The notes below the pieces were generated by a model, which did no database searches, was not told where the DNA came from, and saw only the letters and a program-made list of their open reading frames with translations. The position numbers and the translations under genes were made by a program. Positions 25,830 through 34,196 of a stretch of DNA of 58,813 bases are shown here, piece by piece. The stretch comes from DASXYU01 sp036502295. Its GTDB lineage: Bacteria; Actinomycetota; Actinomycetes; Mycobacteriales; Jatrophihabitantaceae. The first letter of the stretch is position 1. Each line of letters begins with the position of its first letter. The stretch is from positions 1 to 58,813 of the forward strand of contig DASXYU010000090.1 in the NCBI GenBank assembly GCA_036502295.1. Reading direction: 5' to 3'.

Positions 25830-27349
25830 GACGACGCCCCTGATCTGAAGTAAAGCGCCTCAGCGACGTCGGCGAGTTCCGGGACGGTGCGTCCGCCGAG
25901 ATCGGCGATGGTCCACGCCACGCGCAGCACACGGTCCAGACCCCGCACGCTGAGTTCGCCGCGCCGCAGGTAGTCCTCCGCCGGGCGGATCACCGTCCGC
26001 GGCAGCGCCCAACGTCCTCGTCGTAGTTGCGAGCCGGGCGCCTGCGAGTTGAGCTGCCAGCCGCTGTCAGCCCAGCGTTCCCGTGCCGCAGCTCGCGCGG
26101 AGGCGACGCGCTCCGCGACAGTGCCGCTGGCGACGCGCTCGCCGGCGGTCTCGAAGAGCTCGGCGTGCAGCACGGGATCGACCTGCACCCGCAGATCGAT
26201 CCGATCGAGCAGCGGGCCGGAGATACGTTGCAAGTAGCGGCGACGCACCGGCGGTGTGCAGATGCAGTCGTCGGGACGGGCGCCACACGGGCACGGGTTC
26301 GCTGCGAGCAACAGCTGGAAGTTCGCCGGGTAGCGCACGACGCCGCCGCTGCGATGCAGCACCACCTGGCCCTTCTCCAGCGGCTGACGAAGTGCGTCCA
26401 GACTCGATGCGGAGAACTCGGGAGCCTCGTCAAGGAAGAGGCAGCCGTGGTGCGCCAGCGAGATCGCGCCCGGTCTCGCCAGCCCCGACCCTCCTCCTAC
26501 GAGGGCGGCCATCGACGCGGTGTGGTGCGGTGCCTGCAGCGGAGGACGGCGAATGAGTCCGGTCTCCGCGTCGAGGCGCCCGGCAACCGAGTGCACCGCG
26601 GTGACCTCAAGCGCTGCGTCGTCATCGAGGTCGGGGAGCAGTCCCGGCAGCCGTTCCGCGAGCATCGTCTTTCCTGCGCCGGGCACCCCGACCAGGTACA
26701 GGTGGTGGTGTCCGGCAGCGGAGATCTCCAATGCCCGCTTCGCCGCGGATTGCCCCGCGACGTCTGCGAGGTCGGGCACCGGCGCGTCCAGGGACGGCTC
26801 GGCGGCGCGTTGCGCCGGCGCGGGCGCCGGCCCCAGACCGAGGAACCAGTCGAGGAGTTCACGCAGGTTTTCCGCTGCCCGCACGTCGACGTCCGGCACC
26901 AACGCCGCCTCGGCCGCGTTACCGGCGGCCACCACCATGCGGCGGTAACCCGCGCGTCGTGCCGCCACGATCGACGGAAGGACACCGCGGACCGCGCGCA
27001 GCCTGCCGTCCAGACCGAGTTCTGCGATCCAGACGACGCCGTTGAGAGCGTCGGCCGGGATCTGTTTCGCCGCTCCGAGCAGCGCCATCGCCATCCCGAG
27101 ATCGAAGCGCGACCCGACCTTGCGGACGTCGGCCGGAAACAATGCCAGGGTGATCCGCTTGTTCGGCCACGTGATGCCCGAATTCGTCAGCGCCGCGCGG
27201 ATGCGGTCTCTCGACTCCACCACGGTGGCGTCGGCCAAGCCGGTGAACTGCAGACCGGGCAGGCTGCTGTCGGCGACATCGGCCTCGATCTCGATGACGT
27301 CGCCCTGCACTCCGGTGAGGGCGACGCCGAGGGTCCGCGCGAGCGACAT
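25817..27349 (-). CDS. comM: Mg-chelatase-like AAA+ ATPase ComM/YifB
   Basis: 510 aa. The N-terminal Lon-protease-like (ChlI) domain covers about residues 20-145 with GLQFTGLADATVVESRDRI. The AAA+ core has Walker A GVPGAGKTMLAERL and Walker B-type GCLFLDEAPEFSAS; a zinc-like patch CPCGARPDDCIC follows near residue 355. The C-terminal Mg_chelatase_C domain ends the protein. ComM is a hexameric helicase promoting branch migration during transformation. Its ATG overlaps the yraN stop by one base (TGATG). Confidence 0.92.
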   Translation of the reverse strand: MSLARTLGVALTGVQGDVIEIEADVADSSLPGLQFTGLADATVVESRDRIRAALTNSGITWPNKRITLALFPADVRKVGSRFDLGMAMALLGAAKQIPADALNGVVWIAELGLDGRLRAVRGVLPSIVAARRAGYRRMVVAAGNAAEAALVPDVDVRAAENLRELLDWFLGLGPAPAPAQRAAEPSLDAPVPDLADVAGQSAAKRALEISAAGHHHLYLVGVPGAGKTMLAERLPGLLPDLDDDAALEVTAVHSVAGRLDAETGLIRRPPLQAPHHTASMAALVGGGSGLARPGAISLAHHGCLFLDEAPEFSASSLDALRQPLEKGQVVLHRSGGVVRYPANFQLLLAANPCPCGARPDDCICTPPVRRRYLQRISGPLLDRIDLRVQVDPVLHAELFETAGERVASGTVAERVASARAAARERWADSGWQLNSQAPGSQLRRGRWALPRTVIRPAEDYLRRGELSVRGLDRVLRVAWTIADLGGRTVPELADVAEALYFRSGASSWAA

Positions 27350-27723
27350 CAGAACGCACCCCGCAGGTGCCGCAGCTTGGGGCCGCCTTCGGCGAGGCGG
27401 ACGATCGTCACGACGTCGAAGCGCAACTCCGACCAGTTCCCGAGTGAGTTGCCACCGGCTCGCTGTTCGGCGAGCCAGCGAAGCGCCAGTCGGTGGATCC
27501 GTTGGGCCTTCGCCGGCGTGATCGCCTCGGCCGGGTCACCGAATGCCGTCGTCGAGCGCGTCTTCACCTCGACGAAGATGAGCGCACCGTCTTCGCGCCC
27601 GATGATGTCGAGTTCGCCCTCCGGGCAGCGCCAATTGCGCGCAAGGATCTCCATGCCCTGTTGACCCAGATGGGAGGCGGCCAGCTCCTCCCCATAACGA
27701 CCGACGGCGTCTTTGACTCTCAT
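27349..27723 (-). CDS. UPF0102/YraN family endonuclease-like protein
   Basis: 124 aa from ATG 27723 (MRVKDAVGRYGEELAASHL); the frame from 27741 adds 6 residues. Restriction-endonuclease-like fold with acidic/lysine residues in CPEGELDIIGREDGALIFVEVKTRSTTAFG (E, D, E-V-K pattern). Always coupled to comM in actinobacteria, as here. Molecular role is unproven. Confidence 0.85.
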   Translation of the reverse strand: MRVKDAVGRYGEELAASHLGQQGMEILARNWRCPEGELDIIGREDGALIFVEVKTRSTTAFGDPAEAITPAKAQRIHRLALRWLAEQRAGGNSLGNWSELRFDVVTIVRLAEGGPKLRHLRGAF

Positions 27724-27814
27724 GGGGCCAACGGTGGCCAACGCGGCCTATGCCGTCAGCTCAGGAGACGCGGTCTGTGGAAACACGCCGGGCTGTGAAG
27801 AACCCGACCGAACG

Positions 27815-28120
27815 TTATTCGGGAAGTTGCAGCTCCGGCTTGTCGAGTTCCTCGATGTTGACGTCCTTGAACGTCACGACGCGGACGGTCTTCACGAAGC
27901 GCGCCGGGCGGTACATGTCCCAGACCCACGCGTCGCGCATCGTCACCTCGAAATAGATCTCGCCGTCGGCGTTGCGGGGCTGCAGGTCGACGTCGTTGGT
28001 GAGGTAGAAACGGCGTTCCGTCTCGACGACGTAGCTGAACTGCGTGGCGATGTCGCGGTATTCGCGATAGAGCTGCAGCCCCATCTCGGTTTCATAGTTC
28101 TCGAGGTCTTCAGTACTCAC
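27815..28120 (-). CDS. DUF2469 protein
   Basis: 101 aa, highly conserved in actinobacteria next to rnhB. Recognised by MSTEDLENYETEMGLQLYREYRD and the aromatic-rich FVVETERRFYLTND-type and DAWVWDMYRPARFVKTV stretches. Its ATG overlaps the rnhB stop by 4 bp (ATGA). No catalytic motif is visible and the function is unknown. Confidence 0.88.
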   Translation of the reverse strand: MSTEDLENYETEMGLQLYREYRDIATQFSYVVETERRFYLTNDVDLQPRNADGEIYFEVTMRDAWVWDMYRPARFVKTVRVVTFKDVNIEELDKPELQLPE

Positions 28121-28809
28121 GCGGAACGCTCCACCTCCTCATTGTTGTCATTGTCCCGCATCGCGGCCCGCACGTTGACATACCTACGCCGATGCTCGGG
28201 ACAGGGACCATGTTCGGTGAGGGCCGCCGAATGCGCGGCCGTCACGTAGCCCTTGTGCTGCTTGAAGTCGTACTCCGGCCACTGCTCGTGCAGCTGCGCC
28301 ATGATCCGGTCCCTCGTCACCTTCGCCAGGATCGAGGCGGCGGCGATGCAGGCGATGGTGGCGTCACCCTTCCAGACGGCCGTGGTCGGCACACCGAGTC
28401 CGCTCACCGCGAAGCCGTCCGTAAGGGCGTAGTCAGTGCGGGGCGCGAGTTGGCCCACTGCGCGGCGCATCCCGGCGAGATTGGCGACGTGCAGTCCGTA
28501 GGCGTCGATCTCGGTGGCCGAGACCTCCACGATCGAGTACGCGGTGGCCCGTTTGACGATCTCGCCGTACAACCGTTCCCGCGTTGCAGCCGTCAGCATC
28601 TTGGAGTCGTCGAGGTCATCGATCCGGCCGCGCTTGCCAGGCGGGAGGATGCAGGCCGCCACGACGAGAGGCCCTGCGCAGGCGCCCCGTCCGGCTTCAT
28701 CAGCTCCGGCGACCCGCTCGAATCCCGCCCTCGCCAGCGCTGCCTCATAGGCGCCCAGACCCGCATCGCTGCGGACGATGAGTCGCCGAGGACGCTGCAC
28801 TGCCACCAT
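28117..28809 (-). CDS. rnhB: Ribonuclease HII
   Basis: 230 aa. The first active-site block is GADEAGRGACAGPLVVAAC (Asp-Glu pair, near residues 35-53), followed by DSKMLTAATRERLYGEI, and the third acidic residue lies in DYALTDGF. Removes ribonucleotides and RNA primers from DNA. A 30-residue N-terminal stretch precedes the fold. In the rpsP-to-xerC conserved run. Confidence 0.93.
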   Translation of the reverse strand: MVAVQRPRRLIVRSDAGLGAYEAALARAGFERVAGADEAGRGACAGPLVVAACILPPGKRGRIDDLDDSKMLTAATRERLYGEIVKRATAYSIVEVSATEIDAYGLHVANLAGMRRAVGQLAPRTDYALTDGFAVSGLGVPTTAVWKGDATIACIAAASILAKVTRDRIMAQLHEQWPEYDFKQHKGYVTAAHSAALTEHGPCPEHRRRYVNVRAAMRDNDNNEEVERSA

Positions 28810-28836
28810 GCCGGCCAGATTACGCGGGAGGCCCGA

Positions 28837-29310
28837 TTACGCGGGGCGCAACAGCTCGGTGAGGACGTCGGCGAGCTCCGCGGGAATGATCGTCTCGGTG
28901 GTGGCCCGAAGCTCCTCCAGCGTCCACCAGCGATGCCCGAGCAGGGTCTGTTGCTCGACATCGGTGAGCCCCTGGGGCGTGATGTGCAGGTCGTCCTCCA
29001 CCCGGGCGAGGAAGAAGTGGTCGACCTGGTCGAACCAGAGTTCCTGCCAGTTCCAGAGGCGGCGCGTCCTCAGGACCTCGGGGCTGCCCTTCGGCAGGAC
29101 GAGTTCGATGCCGGTCTCCTCGTACAGCTCGCGGACCGCAGCAAGGCGCAGGTCGTCCTCGCCGGCTTCGACACCGCCGCCCGGGGTTAGCCAGTGTTCT
29201 CGACGCGTGTCGTGGGAATCGAACTGCTCGTGGATGAGTAGCACCCGCTCGGAGGCGTCAACGAGGATGATCCGCGCCCCGATGCGGGGAGCCGGATTGT
29301 CGCGGCTCAC
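28837..29310 (-). CDS. NUDIX hydrolase
   Basis: 157 aa from GTG 29310, which overlaps the lepB stop (GTGA). The Nudix box is GGGVEAGEDDLRLAAVRELYEETGIEL (G-x5-E-x7-R-E-L-x-E-E-x-G). A later LWFDQVDHFFLARV and HRWWTLEEL fit the family. It hydrolyses a nucleoside diphosphate derivative; the substrate cannot be told from sequence. Confidence 0.88.
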   Translation of the reverse strand: MSRDNPAPRIGARIILVDASERVLLIHEQFDSHDTRREHWLTPGGGVEAGEDDLRLAAVRELYEETGIELVLPKGSPEVLRTRRLWNWQELWFDQVDHFFLARVEDDLHITPQGLTDVEQQTLLGHRWWTLEELRATTETIIPAELADVLTELLRPA

Positions 29311-30272
29311 TGCGTGAACGTGCTCGGCGTGCCGAGGGTGCGCCACCGCGACGGCGGCCAGGCGATGACGAATGCCTTGCCGATGACATCGGTGACGGGC
29401 ACGGTACTGGTCACCGGATCTCCGTCCGCGCCGCAGGAACTTTGGTCCGGATTGCAATGGAAACGCGAGTCGGCGGAATCGTTGCGGTGATCACCCATCA
29501 CCCAGAGTCGCCCCTTGGGGACGGTGATCGGCCCGAAGGTGCCCCTGCCGTCGCTGCTATCGAGATAGACGAACGGCTCGTTGAGCGTCTTCCAAGGACC
29601 GGAGGTGCCGTGGTCGCTGACCTGAACAACGTCCTTGCCGTCCGTCACCATGCCGCGGACCGTCTGTCCACCGGTGGCGATCACGCGCTTCACCAGCACC
29701 TCGCCATCCGGCGGGACGAAGCCAACGAGCTGACCGAAGCCGCGGACCACCCTGAGCACAGGATTGGACGGCGGCGTCGGCGCCACCTCGTTGTCCCAGC
29801 CGGGCGGGGCGTGGAAGACGACGATGTCGCCCGGGTGCGGGTCGCGGAAGTCGTAGATGACCTTGTTGACGAGGATGCGGTCACCGGAGCAGGTGGGGCA
29901 GCCGTGCAGCGTCTTCTCCATCGACTCCGACGGGATGAAGAACGGCTGCAGGACGAATGACTTCACCAGGATGGCGAGGACGATCGCCCCGACCACGAGC
30001 GCAGGAAGTTCCCACCACGGTGCCTTGCGCTTCGGCTTCTTGCCGTGCTTGCCGGATTTCTTGCCGTCCTCGACCGGGACGTCCTCATGGCCGGCGACGG
30101 ATTCCTGCTGACCGCCGACAGCAGGCGAATCTTCCTCGTCAGCGGTGGGATCGGGCCCGGGCTCGGGGCGTGTCGACGGCTCCGGAGTCTCGCTCAGTTC
30201 GCGATTCTCGCTCGATTCGGCCGTCTCGCTCGATTCGGGCAAGACAGACTCCTCGCCGGGACCTTCGGTCAT
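29307..30272 (-). CDS. lepB: Signal peptidase I
   Basis: 321 aa. A 90-residue acidic Glu/Ser/Pro-rich cytoplasmic tail precedes the single membrane anchor (ALVVGAIVLAILVKSFVLQ). The catalytic Ser lies in FFIPSESMEKTL and the general-base Lys in VLVKRVIATGG, then GDHRNDSADSRFH (box E). Cleaves signal peptides from exported proteins. The long acidic tail is unusual in length and is probably a linker or interaction segment. Confidence 0.92.
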   Translation of the reverse strand: MTEGPGEESVLPESSETAESSENRELSETPEPSTRPEPGPDPTADEEDSPAVGGQQESVAGHEDVPVEDGKKSGKHGKKPKRKAPWWELPALVVGAIVLAILVKSFVLQPFFIPSESMEKTLHGCPTCSGDRILVNKVIYDFRDPHPGDIVVFHAPPGWDNEVAPTPPSNPVLRVVRGFGQLVGFVPPDGEVLVKRVIATGGQTVRGMVTDGKDVVQVSDHGTSGPWKTLNEPFVYLDSSDGRGTFGPITVPKGRLWVMGDHRNDSADSRFHCNPDQSSCGADGDPVTSTVPVTDVIGKAFVIAWPPSRWRTLGTPSTFTQ

Positions 30273-30322
30273 GCCCGCAGAATACGGATGCGCGTTAAGC
30301 GACTAGCGGTGACGTCGGAACG

Positions 30323-30679
30323 TCACTTCGAGACTGAATCCCGCTTCTCCTTGATCTTCGCCTTCTTGCCGCGAAGGTCGCGCAGGTAGTAGAGCTTGGC
30401 ACGGCGCACGTCACCGCGGGTGAGAACCTCGATCTTCTCGATGATCGGGGTATGCACCGGGAAGGTCCGCTCGACGCCGACGCCGTAGCTCTCCTTGCGG
30501 ACCGTGAAGGTCTCGCGGGAGCCGCCACCCTGGCGACGGATGACCGCGCCCTGGAAGACCTGGATACGGGACTTGTTGCCCTCGACCACGCGAACGTGCA
30601 GCTTGAGCGTGTCACCGGGACGGAAGTCCGGCACGTCGCTGCGCAGCGACTCGGCGTCCAGGATGTCGAGGGTGTTCAT
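30323..30679 (-). CDS. rplS: 50S ribosomal protein L19
   Basis: 118 aa from ATG 30679, with GAAGGATCAC upstream; the open frame to 30820 is not used. Family blocks are DFRPGDTLKLHVRVVEGNKSRIQVFQG, FTVRKESYGVGVERTFPVHTP and KLYYLRDLRGKKAKIKEK. It lies at the 30S-50S interface. Follows trmD in the rpsP operon order after a 137-bp leader that may have its own promoter. Confidence 0.96.
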   Translation of the reverse strand: MNTLDILDAESLRSDVPDFRPGDTLKLHVRVVEGNKSRIQVFQGAVIRRQGGGSRETFTVRKESYGVGVERTFPVHTPIIEKIEVLTRGDVRRAKLYYLRDLRGKKAKIKEKRDSVSK

Positions 30680-30816
30680 CAGTGATCCTTCGGTTGGAAG
30701 CTTCTCTTGTGCTCCGCGCGCCCAGAGATTCGGCGCTGCAGACAACCCGACCATGATGCCACAGGGTGTAGCTCCACCCCAAAACGGCCCAGCCGGCAAG
30801 GTCAGGCCCGCTGTCC

Positions 30817-31521
30817 TCACTCGCCGCCCAGCAAGTCCGGGCGGACGCGGGCGGTGCGCTCCCGGGATTGCTCGGCCCGCCAGGCCGCGACCGCGCCGTG
30901 GTTGCCCGAGAGCAGCACAGGCGGCACCTCACGGCCGCGCCATGTCGCGGGCTTGGTGTAGGCCGGCGCCTCAAGTAATCCGGCCGGGCCTTCGGCGAAG
31001 GAGTCGTCCACGGCAGACTCCGCGTTGCCGAGGACACCGGGCAGCAGCCGCGAGATGGCTTCTGCGATGACGAGAACCGCGACCTCTCCCCCGGACAGGA
31101 CGTAGTCGCCGAGGCTGATCTCGTCCACCTGCATCCGCTGCGCTGCGTAGTCGGCGACCCGGGCGTCGATGCCCTCGTAGCGCCCACAGGCGAACACGAG
31201 CCACGGTTCCCGCGCCAGTTCGGCGGCAACCGCCTGCGTGAAGGGCCGGCCGGCCGGAGTCGGGACGATGAGTCGCGGCTGGCTGGGGCCGTCGGGCGGG
31301 GCGATCGCGTCCAGCGCTCGTCCCCATGGCTCGGGGAGCATCACCATCCCTGGGCCGCCGCCGTAAGGGGTGTCATCGACCGTGCGGTGCACGTCCTCTG
31401 TCCAGGTGCGCAGGTCGTGCACCGCCACCTCGACCTGCCCGCGGTCGATGGCCTTGCCGAGCAGCGACTGGCGCAGTGGAGCGAGGTAGTCCGGGAAGAT
31501 CGTGACGACGTCGAGCTTCAT
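30817..31521 (-). CDS. trmD: tRNA (guanine-N1)-methyltransferase
   Basis: 234 aa SPOUT-class enzyme making m1G37 in tRNA. N-terminal LDVVTIFPDYLAPLRQSLLGKAI, the active region DDTPYGGGPGMVM, CGRYEGIDARV (SAM knot) and ISLGDYVLSGGEVAVLVI are readable. ATG overlaps the rimM stop by 4 bp (31518-31521). Confidence 0.95.
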   Translation of the reverse strand: MKLDVVTIFPDYLAPLRQSLLGKAIDRGQVEVAVHDLRTWTEDVHRTVDDTPYGGGPGMVMLPEPWGRALDAIAPPDGPSQPRLIVPTPAGRPFTQAVAAELAREPWLVFACGRYEGIDARVADYAAQRMQVDEISLGDYVLSGGEVAVLVIAEAISRLLPGVLGNAESAVDDSFAEGPAGLLEAPAYTKPATWRGREVPPVLLSGNHGAVAAWRAEQSRERTARVRPDLLGGE

Positions 31522-32033
31522 AGCTCGAACAGCCCTTCGGGTGGATCGATGAGGACGAACCCCGCGGCGATGTCAACGGTGGGGACGATCGCGGTGACGA
31601 AGGGGACGAGGCGTTCGACGTCGGCGACACGCAGGACGAGGTAATCGGCCCCGGCGATGTCGATGACATCCTGGACAGGGCCCAGCTCCGCGCCGGCGAC
31701 GGTGCGCGCGGCGAGGCCGACGAGGTCTGATGTGTAGAACTCGTCCGGGTCATCCAGCTCGGGACGTTCGGAGGCCGGCATGACGAGTTGAGTGCCGCGC
31801 AGCGACTCGGCAGCGGTGCGATCGTCGACTCCGACGAAGTGCACGGCCAGCTTCGGGCCGTTGAAGTTGGCGGTCTCTACGGTGAGCGGGCCGCGTTGGG
31901 CGGGTTCGGTGAGCAACACCGAACCCGCCGCGAAGCGCTCTTCCGGAGCGTCCGTGAAGGGCTGGACGAATACCTCGCCCTTCACGCCGCGAGCAGGGCC
32001 AATGCGACCGACGACAATGACGTCGTCAGACAC
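31518..32033 (-). CDS. rimM: 16S rRNA processing protein RimM
   Basis: 171 aa. The N-terminal beta barrel has VVGRIGPARGVKGEVFVQPFTD and the C-terminal PRC-barrel has EFYTSDLVGLAA and VPFVTAIVPTVDIAAG. RimM helps mature the 30S head. It lies 8 bp after khpA and overlaps trmD. Confidence 0.94.
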   Translation of the reverse strand: MSDDVIVVGRIGPARGVKGEVFVQPFTDAPEERFAAGSVLLTEPAQRGPLTVETANFNGPKLAVHFVGVDDRTAAESLRGTQLVMPASERPELDDPDEFYTSDLVGLAARTVAGAELGPVQDVIDIAGADYLVLRVADVERLVPFVTAIVPTVDIAAGFVLIDPPEGLFEL

Positions 32034-32041
32034 GGCGGGTC

Positions 32042-32278
32042 TTACCGGCGGTCGACGTCGACGACGTCGACCCGGATGCCCTTGCCGCCGACGCCGTTGA
32101 TGACTTGGCGCAGCGCCTTGGCGGTGCGCCCGTTGCGTCCGATGACGCGACCGAGGTCCTCGGGGTGAACCCGGACCTCGAGCCGCTGCCCGCGACGGTT
32201 GTCGACCATGTCGACGCGGACGTCATCCGGGTGATCGACGATTCCGCGCACGAGGTGCTCAAGAGCCTCCTCGAGCAC
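32042..32278 (-). CDS. khpA: KH-domain RNA-binding protein KhpA
   Basis: 78 aa single KH domain with the GxxG-type loop in RVIGRNGRTAKALRQVI (about residues 43-59). Two bases separate it from the rpsP stop. KhpA binds many RNAs and partners KhpB in other Gram-positives; no khpB is in this window. Confidence 0.92.
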   Translation of the reverse strand: MLEEALEHLVRGIVDHPDDVRVDMVDNRRGQRLEVRVHPEDLGRVIGRNGRTAKALRQVINGVGGKGIRVDVVDVDRR

Positions 32279-32280
32279 GG

Positions 32281-32817
32281 CTATGCCTCTTCTGCGGGGG
32301 CTTCAGCCTCGGCAGCCGGAGCTTCCGCGGCGGAAGCCTCAGCCGCCGGAACCTCAGCCGCCGGAACCTCGGCTTCAGCGGCCGGCGCCTCAGCCACAGG
32401 TGCGTCAGCGACCGGGGCCTCTTCAGCCTTCTTGGCAGCTTTCTTCTTCGGCGTGGTGGCCTCGAGGGCGGGCTCACCACCGGCGTCGGCGAGGGCCGCG
32501 TCGAAGAGCGACCGCTTGTCGGCCTTCGGCTCGGCGACCTTCATCGGAGCCGGAGCCGGCAGGCCCTTGTACTTCTGCCAGTCACCCGTGACCTTGAGGA
32601 TCGCCTCGACGGCCTCGGTCGGCTGCGCGCCGACTCCCAGCCAGTAGGCGACGCGCTCGGCACTCACCTTGATGACCGACGGGTCGTTCTTCGGGTGGTA
32701 CTCGCCGATGGTCTCGATCGAGCGGCCGTCGCGCTTGGTGCGCGAGTCGGCGATGACAATGCGGTAGTGCGGATCGCGCATCTTGCCCAGACGCATGAGT
32801 TTGATCTTGGTTGCCAC
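32281..32817 (-). CDS. rpsP: 30S ribosomal protein S16 with long Ala/Glu/Pro tail
   Basis: 178 aa. The S16 fold is residues 1-85 (IKLMRLGKMRDPHYRIVIADSRTKRDGRSIETIG and YWLGVGAQPTEAVEAIL). The rest, about 90 residues, is a low-complexity Ala/Glu/Pro tail with repeated PAAE/VAEAP units after a short basic patch TPKKKAAKK. Bacterial S16 is usually 80-100 aa, so the tail is long, although actinobacterial S16s often have one. It is the first gene of the operon. Confidence 0.95.
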   Translation of the reverse strand: MATKIKLMRLGKMRDPHYRIVIADSRTKRDGRSIETIGEYHPKNDPSVIKVSAERVAYWLGVGAQPTEAVEAILKVTGDWQKYKGLPAPAPMKVAEPKADKRSLFDAALADAGGEPALEATTPKKKAAKKAEEAPVADAPVAEAPAAEAEVPAAEVPAAEASAAEAPAAEAEAPAEEA

Positions 32818-33054
32818 TTGTGTGGGTACTCCAGACGGTGTCGTTCGGGTGGGTAGACGGTCGACCGGGGAATATGTCGGCGCCGGCTACCCGGATGGAC
32901 TGACCTGCCGCGGAGAGAGGGCCGCGAGAGGCCGGTACGCAACCCTCGATTCTGCCAGAGGGTGGGGCCATTCGAAGAATCAGGGTGGACACAGCGAAGA
33001 ATCGGGCCCCGTATCCACGAGACCCTCGCATGCTTCGGCCCTAGACTCCGGGCT

Positions 33055-34122
33055 GTGGCAGGCACAGGTCGCACTCCGGTGGGGCGTCGCGCGACGCTCG
33101 AGGAGGTCGCGGAGGCGGCCGGCGTCTCCCGGGCCACCGCCAGCCGGGTGATTCGCGGCGCCGAGAACGTCAGCGAATCGGCCCGTGACGCGGTCCTCAC
33201 GGCCGCCACCGAGCTCAAGTACACCGTCAACCGCGCCGCCCGCAGCCTCGTCACCCGGCGCAGCGATTCGGTGGCCTTCCTCGTCGCCGAGACCCAGGAG
33301 CGGATGTTCCGCGACCCGTACTTCCTGGATGTCCTCCGCGGGGCACAGTCGGTGATCGGTCCGAGCGGTCTGCAGTTGGTCTTCGCGATCGCCTCCACCC
33401 ATGCGGAGATCGAGAACTTCGCCGCCTATGCCTCCAGCGGTCACGTCGACGGAATCCTGCTCATCTCGCTGCACGGCGACGACCAGCTCCCACTGACCCT
33501 CGAAGCGCACGGAGTTCCGACCGTCCTCAACGGGCGGCCGATGAGGAACGAAGCCGAGATCTATTACGTCGACTCCGACAACTTCGGCGGAGGCAGGCTC
33601 GCCACCGAGACGCTCATCAAGCGCGGCGCGCGGCGTATCGCGACCATCACCGGGCCGATGGACATGACCGCCGGCCACGACCGCCTCGCGGGCTACCGCG
33701 CCGCGCTGGAGGCACACGGCATCGACTCGGACCCCTACCTCGTCGCCACAGGCGATTTCAGCGTCGAGGGCGGCAGCCGGGCGATGGCGCGGCTGCTGAC
33801 GCAGAATCCCGGCGAGGACGGCCGCGGAGCGGGCCCCGGAGCGGGAGTTGACGCGGTGTTCTGCGCTTCGGACCTCACCGCGCTGGGCGCGCTGAAAACC
33901 CTCACCGAGGCGGGAAAAAGGGTGCCCGAGGATGTCGCTCTCGTCGGCTTCGACGATGTGCGCGATGCCCAGTTCTCCAACCCGCCGCTCACCACCGTGC
34001 GACAGCCGATCAGGGATCTCGGCCGCACGATGGCGCAAGTACTCCTCGACCGGATCGCCGGCCGTTCGCCACAGCAGGCGACGGTGCTGCCCGTGCAGCT
34101 CGTGGATCGCGCCTCGACGTGA
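33055..34122 (+). CDS. LacI-family repressor (CebR-like)
   Basis: 355 aa from GTG 33055. The TAGACT sequence at 33042-33047 ends 7 bp before the start, and there is no ribosome site, so it is probably leaderless. The helix-turn-helix ATLEEVAEAAGVSRATASRVIRG is near residues 13-35, followed by a hinge and a periplasmic-binding-protein-like sugar domain with GVDAVFCASDLTALGAL and VALVGFDDV. A matching palindrome before the beta-glucosidase at 34168 indicates that it represses that gene and is relieved by a beta-glucoside or cellodextrin-type sugar. Confidence 0.88.
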   Translation: MAGTGRTPVGRRATLEEVAEAAGVSRATASRVIRGAENVSESARDAVLTAATELKYTVNRAARSLVTRRSDSVAFLVAETQERMFRDPYFLDVLRGAQSVIGPSGLQLVFAIASTHAEIENFAAYASSGHVDGILLISLHGDDQLPLTLEAHGVPTVLNGRPMRNEAEIYYVDSDNFGGGRLATETLIKRGARRIATITGPMDMTAGHDRLAGYRAALEAHGIDSDPYLVATGDFSVEGGSRAMARLLTQNPGEDGRGAGPGAGVDAVFCASDLTALGALKTLTEAGKRVPEDVALVGFDDVRDAQFSNPPLTTVRQPIRDLGRTMAQVLLDRIAGRSPQQATVLPVQLVDRAST

Positions 34123-34129
34123 GCGAAGG

Positions 34130-34158
34130 TTGACATCTGCTGGGCCGCTAGCCACAGT
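34130..34158 (+). promoter_or_regulatory. Promoter of the GH1 beta-glucosidase gene
   Basis: TTGACA (34130-34135), 17-bp spacer, CACAGT (34153-34158). The -10 is weak. It begins 8 bp after the LacI stop, and the operator lies just downstream of the predicted start site. Confidence 0.5.
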
Positions 34159-34167
34159 GATGACGAC

Positions 34168-34181
34168 TGAGAGCGCTCCCA
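34168..34181. promoter_or_regulatory. CebR-type LacI operator
   Basis: TGAGAGCGCTCCCA, one mismatch from the TGGGAGCGCTCCCA consensus of actinobacterial CebR/BglR-type regulators. It lies between the promoter and the beta-glucosidase start, where a bound repressor would block initiation or early elongation. Confidence 0.75.
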
Positions 34182-34196
34182 CAACTGGAGATCACC

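Noticed and set aside
26027..27664. 545-codon open frame on the plus strand
   Set aside because: Antisense to comM and yraN; no family features.
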